Positions 59,001-64,000 of a stretch of 64,000 bases of DNA are shown piece by piece. This stretch comes from Parabacteroides sp. ZJ-118 (GTDB lineage: Bacteria > Bacteroidota > Bacteroidia > Bacteroidales > Tannerellaceae), in contig NZ_JAAKDT010000008.1 of assembly GCF_011038785.1 (NCBI RefSeq), positions 23,363-87,362 on the forward strand, in the 5' to 3' direction. The stretch's first letter is position 1, and every line of letters starts with the position of its first letter. The notes below the pieces were generated by a model, which was given only the letters and a program-made list of their open reading frames with translations, made no database searches and was not told where the DNA came from. A program made the position numbers and the translations under genes.

Positions 59001-60260
59001 TTGAAAGAGAAGGATTTTGAAATAATGGCGCCTGTCGGTTCCTATGAATCGTTGATGGCGGCTATACAAGGGGGGGCAGACTCTATTTATTTCGGTATCG
59101 AAGGATTGAATATGCGTTCTCGCTCGTCGAATAATTTTACGACGGAAGATTTGCGTAAGATCGTCGCTATTTGCCAAGAACATACTATCAAGAGTTATCT
59201 CACGGTTAATACGGTCATTTATGGTGAGGATCTTCCGTTGATGCGGGAAATTATAGATGCCGCTAAGGATGCGGGTGTCTCCGCCATTATCGCCGCAGAT
59301 GTGGCCGCTATGAGTTATGCAAATAGCATCGGGCAAGAGGTGCACTTATCCACGCAGTTGAATGTCTCGAACGTGGAGGCGTTGAAGTTTTACGCCCGCT
59401 TCGCTGATGTGGTCGTATTGGCTCGTGAATTGAACTTAAAGCAGGTGAATGAGATTTATCAGGAGATCGTGAAGCAACAGATCAAGGGTCCGAAAGGGGA
59501 GTTGATCCGCATAGAGATGTTCGCTCACGGGGCCTTGTGTATGGCCGTGTCCGGTAAATGCTATTTGAGTTTGCATGAGATGAATGCTTCCGCTAATCGG
59601 GGGGCTTGCATGCAAATTTGCCGTCGTGCCTATACGGTGCATGATAAGGATAGCCAGATCGAGCTAGATGTTGAGAATCAGTATATTATGTCGCCGAAGG
59701 ACTTGAAGACGATTCATTTCATGAATAAGATGATGGATGCCGGCGTACGTGTGTTCAAGCTGGAGGGGCGTGCCCGCGGGCCGGAATATGTGCGTCTCGT
59801 GACCGAATGTTATAAAGAGGCGGTCAAGGCCTATTGCGAAGGCACTTTTGATGAAGAAAAGGTAGCGGTTTGGGACGAGCGTCTGCGCAGGGTCTTTAAT
59901 CGCGGCTTTTGGGATGGCTACTATCTGGGACAACGATTGGGTGAATGGAGCAGTAAATATGGCTCCGGTGCTACCCGTAAGAAAGTGTATGTGGCACGGG
60001 GTATCAAATACTTCAGTGGAATCGGTGTCGCCGAGTTTGAGATGGAGTCCGGTTCCTTGAGAGTAGGCGATGAGATCTTGGTAACGGGTCCCACGACCGG
60101 AGCTGTTATGCGGACCGTCGATGAGATCCGGGTAGACCTGAAACCGGTAGAGGAGACCGTGAAAGGGGAACGCTTCTCGATAAAGATATCCGAGAAGATC
60201 CGCCCGTCCGATCGTCTCTATAAAATGGAAAAGGTACAAATCGAAAAAGAATTACGATAA
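59001..60260 (+). CDS. U32-family peptidase / tRNA hydroxylation protein (TrhP-like)
   Basis: The protein has 419 residues from TTG 59001 (MKEKDFEIMAPVGSYES), which fits the family N-terminus; the longer frame from ATG 58899 begins in a repeat upstream of the promoter. Family motifs are GGADSIYFG, LNMRSRSSNNFT, VHLSTQLNVSN, the iron-sulphur type cysteine cluster region (GALCMAVSGKCYLS, NRGACMQICRRAY) and FKLEGRARGPEYV. Relatives hydroxylate uridine 34 of tRNA (TrhP/YegQ) or act as collagenase-like proteases; the cysteine pattern favours the RNA-modification group. Confidence 0.88.
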   Translation: MKEKDFEIMAPVGSYESLMAAIQGGADSIYFGIEGLNMRSRSSNNFTTEDLRKIVAICQEHTIKSYLTVNTVIYGEDLPLMREIIDAAKDAGVSAIIAADVAAMSYANSIGQEVHLSTQLNVSNVEALKFYARFADVVVLARELNLKQVNEIYQEIVKQQIKGPKGELIRIEMFAHGALCMAVSGKCYLSLHEMNASANRGACMQICRRAYTVHDKDSQIELDVENQYIMSPKDLKTIHFMNKMMDAGVRVFKLEGRARGPEYVRLVTECYKEAVKAYCEGTFDEEKVAVWDERLRRVFNRGFWDGYYLGQRLGEWSSKYGSGATRKKVYVARGIKYFSGIGVAEFEMESGSLRVGDEILVTGPTTGAVMRTVDEIRVDLKPVEETVKGERFSIKISEKIRPSDRLYKMEKVQIEKELR

Positions 60261-60673
60261 TGAAGGAATATAGTTTTAAACTGACAGACAAGGTTCGCGA
60301 TTACGAGTGCGATTTGCAAGGCGTGGTGAATAACTCCAATTACCAGCATTATATGGAGCATACCCGTCATGAGTTTTTGGAGTCGTTGGGCGAGAATTTC
60401 GGCGCCATGCATGAGAAGGGCATCGATGCCTTCGTGGCCCGTGTGGATATCCAGTTTAAAAACTCTTTGCGGAGCGGCGATCGGTATATTTCTTGCCTGA
60501 ATGTATATAAGAAGGGAGTGAAACTGGTATTCGAGCAAGATATCTATCGGGAATCCGATGGGGTGCTGGCTATTAAAGGAGTCGTGGAGTCAGTTGTCGT
60601 AGAGAATGGTAAATTAACCAGAGGGGAATATTTCGATGGGATGCTAGAGCGAATAGAATCAAAACAAGCATAA
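60260..60673 (+). CDS. Acyl-CoA thioesterase (hotdog fold, YbgC/FadM-like)
   Basis: The 137-residue protein is one hotdog domain of the 4-hydroxybenzoyl-CoA thioesterase family, with the catalytic Asp region VRDYECDLQGVVNNSNYQ and EHTRHEFLESLG. It hydrolyses acyl-CoA or acyl-ACP. Its first base overlaps the last base of the U32 gene, and dprA begins directly at its stop, so the three are one operon. Substrate unknown. Confidence 0.9.
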   Translation: MKEYSFKLTDKVRDYECDLQGVVNNSNYQHYMEHTRHEFLESLGENFGAMHEKGIDAFVARVDIQFKNSLRSGDRYISCLNVYKKGVKLVFEQDIYRESDGVLAIKGVVESVVVENGKLTRGEYFDGMLERIESKQA

Positions 60674-61792
60674 ATGACGGACAAACAGATTTACCAAATC
60701 GGCCTTACTATGATTAATGGGGTAGGAGATATCCTAGCCCGCCATCTCCTGGAAGCGTTGGGGGATGCGGAGGCTGTGTTTACGGAAAAGCGCCAGTCGC
60801 TAGAGAAGATACCGGGTATCGGCGATTCGATTATCGCCGAGATCAAGCGGGTGGATGTACTCTTACGGGCAGAGAAAGAATTGGTTTTTGCCCAAAAGAA
60901 CGGTATCTCTATCTATTTCTTGACAGATATGAATTATCCGGAACGTCTGCGGGAATGCCCGGACGCTCCGGTTTTATTTTATTTCAAGGGGAATGCGGAT
61001 TTAAACGCTGCCCATATCATCAGCGTTGTGGGTACCCGCAGAGCCTCCGCTTATGGGCAGGAAGTGACCGAGTGTTTATTGCGGGATTTGTCCGTGATTT
61101 TCCCGGATCTATTGGTTGTTAGCGGACTTGCGTATGGCATCGATGTTTGTGCCCATCGGAATGCGTTGAAGAATCAATTGCCAACGGTTGGCGTATTGGC
61201 GCATGGCTTGGATCGTATCTATCCTCCTACGCATCGCTCTACGGCGGTCGAGATGTTGGAGCGGGGAGGTTTATTGACCGACTTCCCTAGCGGGACGAAT
61301 CCGGATCGGCAGAATTTTATCCGGCGAAACCGGATCGTAGCTGGTCTGGCGGATGCCACGATCGTTATTGAATCGGCGGAGAAAGGAGGCTCTTTAATTA
61401 CGGCGGATATCGCTTTCTCATATGGCCGGGATGTCTATGCCTTCCCGGGTCGAGTAACGGATACCAACTCTAGGGGATGTAATAACTTGATCCGGCAGAA
61501 TAAAGGAGGCTTGATCTCTTGTGCTGACGATTTAATCATGGCGATGCGTTGGGATGTCGCTCAAAAGACGGACACATTACCGATCCAAACCCAATTATTA
61601 TTTCCGGAGAACGAGGAGAGCGAACGGATCTTGTCACTTTTGAAGACGCGAAAGGAATCTCATATCAATGAATTGTCCGCAGCCTTGAATCTTCCGGTAC
61701 ATCAGTTATCCTCCCTGCTCTTTGAGTTGGAATTGGAAGGAAAGATAAAATCGATGCCGGGAAGCATCTATAAACGCACGGAACCCCTATAA
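60674..61792 (+). CDS. dprA: DNA-processing protein DprA
   Basis: The protein has 372 residues. An N-terminal SAM/HhH-like region (about 1-65) precedes the Rossmann DNA-binding domain: SVVGTRRASAYGQ, VVSGLAYGIDVCAHRNAL, GVLAHGLDRIYPP and FPSGTNPDRQNFIRRNRIVAGL, the last two being family signatures. A winged-helix-like DprA C-terminal domain (about 310-372) follows. It loads RecA on incoming single-stranded DNA during natural transformation. Confidence 0.96.
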   Translation: MTDKQIYQIGLTMINGVGDILARHLLEALGDAEAVFTEKRQSLEKIPGIGDSIIAEIKRVDVLLRAEKELVFAQKNGISIYFLTDMNYPERLRECPDAPVLFYFKGNADLNAAHIISVVGTRRASAYGQEVTECLLRDLSVIFPDLLVVSGLAYGIDVCAHRNALKNQLPTVGVLAHGLDRIYPPTHRSTAVEMLERGGLLTDFPSGTNPDRQNFIRRNRIVAGLADATIVIESAEKGGSLITADIAFSYGRDVYAFPGRVTDTNSRGCNNLIRQNKGGLISCADDLIMAMRWDVAQKTDTLPIQTQLLFPENEESERILSLLKTRKESHINELSAALNLPVHQLSSLLFELELEGKIKSMPGSIYKRTEPL

Positions 61793-61965
61793 ATAATCTT
61801 GTCGCTGTTTCTCCATTCCTTCCTTGGACTGTTGTCGTGCGGCAAGGATGGCCGCATTGGCATGTGGATGCCGAAGAAGAGTAGCAGGGTCTCGCTGCCG
61901 GAGTTCCTGTAGGAGTATCCAAATTCTTCCTCTTCTGACGCTATAAACTCTATGCCTAAATACAA
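61768..61965 (-). CDS. Short hypothetical protein or gene remnant
   Basis: A 65-codon frame (MYLGIEFIASEEEEFGY...) overlaps the end of dprA antisense by 25 bases and lies just downstream of the asparagine-synthase-like gene in the same direction. I recognise no family. Its acidic N-terminus followed by a hydrophobic TLLLFFGIHM segment may be a decayed remnant or a chance frame. The rest of 61793-62081 is AT-rich and shows nothing else. Confidence 0.2.
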   Translation of the reverse strand: MYLGIEFIASEEEEFGYSYRNSGSETLLLFFGIHMPMRPSLPHDNSPRKEWRNSDKIIYRGSVRL

Positions 61966-62081
61966 TTTTTTACCATGCGCCCAATCTTGACTGCGCTGCT
62001 ATAGCCAACTGACTATCTTTTGGTTATTTTCGTCAAACTCACGTAAAATAGTTAATTCATAGAATATCCCTATAAAGAGAA

Positions 62082-63680
62082 TTAGTCTATATCCTGACAA
62101 TTATTATGGAGTCCTATTTCCTGCTTCTTAGGAGAGGAAGAAGTGTCATAATACGTTTGCATGAATCCTTCGAACCAGTCATCGGAAGAATATGAGAAGT
62201 GTGCTGTCCGCAAAGTTAGTTCTTTGGGGGGACAATTCGTTTGTAATCGTTTATGGTAGTATCGGTTTTGTTCAAATTTCCCCTTTACGTAAGACGCGAG
62301 AGTGGAGAGTGATAAAGGTGCCATCGGACAGAAGTGGCAGGTCTCCGCCAAAGACACCTTTTTATTTATTTGATTTACAAGTATCTTTGGAATAAGATAA
62401 TATCGTCCGAGACTCCATTTGCTCCCTAGATATTTATAAGGTATCCGTAGTCCTGCTTCGATGATTGGGAAAGTGCCGCATACATCGTATGAATTGCCAT
62501 ACAGTTGCAAAGCAGCGACAAAACGGGAAGCAAAGCGTCCCGTAATGATTAATTGGAATATTCGCATGAGATCCCTTTCGTTCGGCACTTGGAGCAAATA
62601 GCATGAACGGATATCCTCAAACTCCTTGCGCAATGCGGATTCGAACCGTTTGTAATATTCTTCATCTGCTACCGTATATTGTCTGGATCTCGTAACATAG
62701 TTTTGTATAAGTTCATCGCAGGTGGCATACCCTAAGATGGTGTAAAGTTCCGTTCCAAACATTCCTCCGAACTCCACATCACCGCGTTTTTCGCACTGGT
62801 ACAGGGAGGTCATGATCCTGTTTTCCTTTGGTGACAATCCTTCGGTTAGCCTATAATAGGTTTCCGTTTGCTTGTCTGGGTCAGTCTCATAGACCTTCAG
62901 GGGAGAAGAGAGTATGTGGGCTACCTCAGAGGCAATTTTGAAATCAAGAGATTCCGTATTTGTCAAGGAGGAAATCCGCAGATGGGCATCGGTGTAGTAT
63001 TCGTGGACAAAGGAGGTCACAAGTCGGCTATCAAATCCACCGGTGAGGGTCGTATAAATTTTCTTATCTTTGTATTCCGGGTGTCGGATGGCTTCCCTCA
63101 GTGTTTTTTTACTGTAAGATACCAACTTCTGTAGCGAATCTATTTTTCGGTTGTTGATTTCAAATTTCAGTTTGCCTACTGTCATTTCCCCCGATTGGAG
63201 GTGTATGGCCAAATATTCGAAAGCCGTTATGCGCCGGATCCGGTCCGACAGGGTACTGTCACCCAGCCAGACAGGATAGAGGCAATGCCGCATGGACAGG
63301 AATTCGAACGCTTTGTAATCATTCTTTTTACGCTTTTCATATTGGCCATACAAGGTTTGGAATGAGGAAGAGGCTATTTTACGTTCTTTGTCATAATAGA
63401 TACTTCTGGTTTGCAGGAAATCCGAGAACAAGTATAGGGTGTCATTTTTGCGCAGGATAATCAGATATTGACCCAACAAATGTTTTTTGATTTCGGCGAT
63501 TTGGCCTATGTGAAAATCTTGTAATATTTTCTTTAAAAAATCCCGAACTGTTTCTCCGCATACATGGGCAAAGCCCAAAAGATAAACACTGCTGTGTTCA
63601 TCCTCAACAGACATTACCTTGTTCCCATTATAAAACGTAAGTGAGTCTGTGTTTCCGAATTTGTAATAAAAATCTGCCAT
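62082..63680 (-). CDS. Asparagine-synthase-like protein lacking the glutaminase Cys
   Basis: The protein has 532 residues starting at MADFYYKFGN (ATG 63680); an ATG 72 bases upstream is possible but gives a non-family leader. The N-terminal about 170 residues look like a worn class II amidotransferase domain (GQYLIILRKNDTLYLFSD), but residue 2 is Ala, not the catalytic Cys. The synthetase domain has the PP-loop TLTGGFDSRLV (SGGxDS-like), which binds ATP. Such proteins occur in surface-polysaccharide and peptide-modifying loci. It is more AT-rich than its neighbours, suggesting transfer. Confidence 0.75.
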   Translation of the reverse strand: MADFYYKFGNTDSLTFYNGNKVMSVEDEHSSVYLLGFAHVCGETVRDFLKKILQDFHIGQIAEIKKHLLGQYLIILRKNDTLYLFSDFLQTRSIYYDKERKIASSSFQTLYGQYEKRKKNDYKAFEFLSMRHCLYPVWLGDSTLSDRIRRITAFEYLAIHLQSGEMTVGKLKFEINNRKIDSLQKLVSYSKKTLREAIRHPEYKDKKIYTTLTGGFDSRLVTSFVHEYYTDAHLRISSLTNTESLDFKIASEVAHILSSPLKVYETDPDKQTETYYRLTEGLSPKENRIMTSLYQCEKRGDVEFGGMFGTELYTILGYATCDELIQNYVTRSRQYTVADEEYYKRFESALRKEFEDIRSCYLLQVPNERDLMRIFQLIITGRFASRFVAALQLYGNSYDVCGTFPIIEAGLRIPYKYLGSKWSLGRYYLIPKILVNQINKKVSLAETCHFCPMAPLSLSTLASYVKGKFEQNRYYHKRLQTNCPPKELTLRTAHFSYSSDDWFEGFMQTYYDTSSSPKKQEIGLHNNCQDID

Positions 63681-63759
63681 TCTTTTCTTTATTTTAACGT
63701 GAGCCTGCCGAAAATTAAATAGTTGATAATTCAATAATTGGCGACATTGCATTCAAAGA

Positions 63760-64000
63760 ACTAAATATTTGAGTCCACTTTAAAAAGTGGCGTATTTTAA
63801 AATTTGATAGTATTGAAGTCTGAAAATCGACTCCCGAAAATCGAGTTGTTCTTCAAGACCGGTTCTCTTAAAACAATAGTTCGTTAATTTTTTGATTCTT
63901 GGCAGATATGCTACAAAACACATTAAACCCTTTGATTATCAGTAAAATAGTCGCCTAAAAAGATGGTCAAGTGGCGAATTTTTCGTAACTTTATAGTTGA
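63760..64000. other. AT-rich right-edge region with short palindromes, no gene
   Basis: CCACTTTAAAAAGTGG (63774-63789) is a perfect palindrome; GAAAATCGA recurs 14 bases apart near 63822 and 63836; AAGTGGCG followed by an AT-rich run occurs near 63786 and 63970. This might be the edge of a transposon or a regulatory region for a gene beyond the window. No ORF or family is supported. Confidence 0.3.

Noticed and set aside
63760..64000. Possible insertion-sequence end at the right edge.
   Set aside because: Short palindromes and direct repeats are present but no transposase, long terminal repeat or target duplication can be seen within the window.

Overview
The window looks like chromosome of a gut Bacteroidota, most likely a Parabacteroides distasonis-type organism. 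This is inferred from gene content and promoter style; no database search was possible. Supporting signs are the Bacteroidota -7 promoter word TAnnTTTG at many gene starts, few Shine-Dalgarno sequences, a hybrid two-component glycan regulator, several secreted glycosidases (GH92, GH78, GH31, GH2), and families largely confined to this phylum (DUF4292, DUF2723/GT117, HU-like/DUF4469, C10 peptidases, DPP IV).

Layout. 1-6946 (+): a secreted hydrolase operon with a GH92 mannosidase (cut by the left edge), an alkaline phosphatase, a Tat-exported glucosidase-like protein and a lipoprotein joining a metallophosphoesterase to an AIM6/GDPD-like domain. 7134-12254 (-): a 1,706-residue C10 cysteine peptidase with about ten repeated beta modules. 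Its leader carries a (GCAA)14 microsatellite and a 20-bp inverted repeat. 12749-13519 (-): an HU-like/DUF4469 protein. 13725-22965 (-): a conserved housekeeping run, rpoN, PAP2-like, gcvH, purE, ispG, dut, TPR protein, DUF4292 lipoprotein, EnvC-like M23 protein. 23398-36453 (+): a DUF2723/GT117 membrane protein, polysaccharide deacetylase, queG, an S28/S37-type peptidase, a zinc-type ABC pair (binding protein and ATPase but no permease), a small membrane protein, an NAD-dependent epimerase, a decayed serine acetyltransferase fragment, a THUMP rRNA methyltransferase and DPP IV. 36468-41913 (+): purD, a GH78 rhamnosidase and two membrane proteins. 41908-45175 (-): a flippase, an argE-like deacetylase and ribF. 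45460-55157 (+): a hybrid two-component regulator followed by GH31 and GH2 lipoproteins, a small glycan utilisation locus without SusC/SusD. 55276-56961 (-): a Na/Pi cotransporter. 57045-61792 (+): nucleoside kinase, U32 peptidase, thioesterase and dprA. 62082-63680 (-): an AT-rich asparagine-synthase-like gene, probably the edge of an acquired surface-polysaccharide or accessory region.

The most unusual non-gene structures are: (i) the (GCAA)14 tract, placed so that a short upstream reading frame ends in an ATGA overlap with a peptidase start codon; (ii) two copies of a GC-rich intergenic repeat with a 24-nt internal period, one after the DUF4469 gene and one between the ribF and regulator promoters; (iii) a 141-bp MITE-like element with perfect 19-bp terminal inverted repeats before the U32 gene; and (iv) predicted promoters placed so close to dut and the regulator that their mRNAs would be leaderless. 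No rRNA, tRNA, CRISPR array or intact transposase was found.
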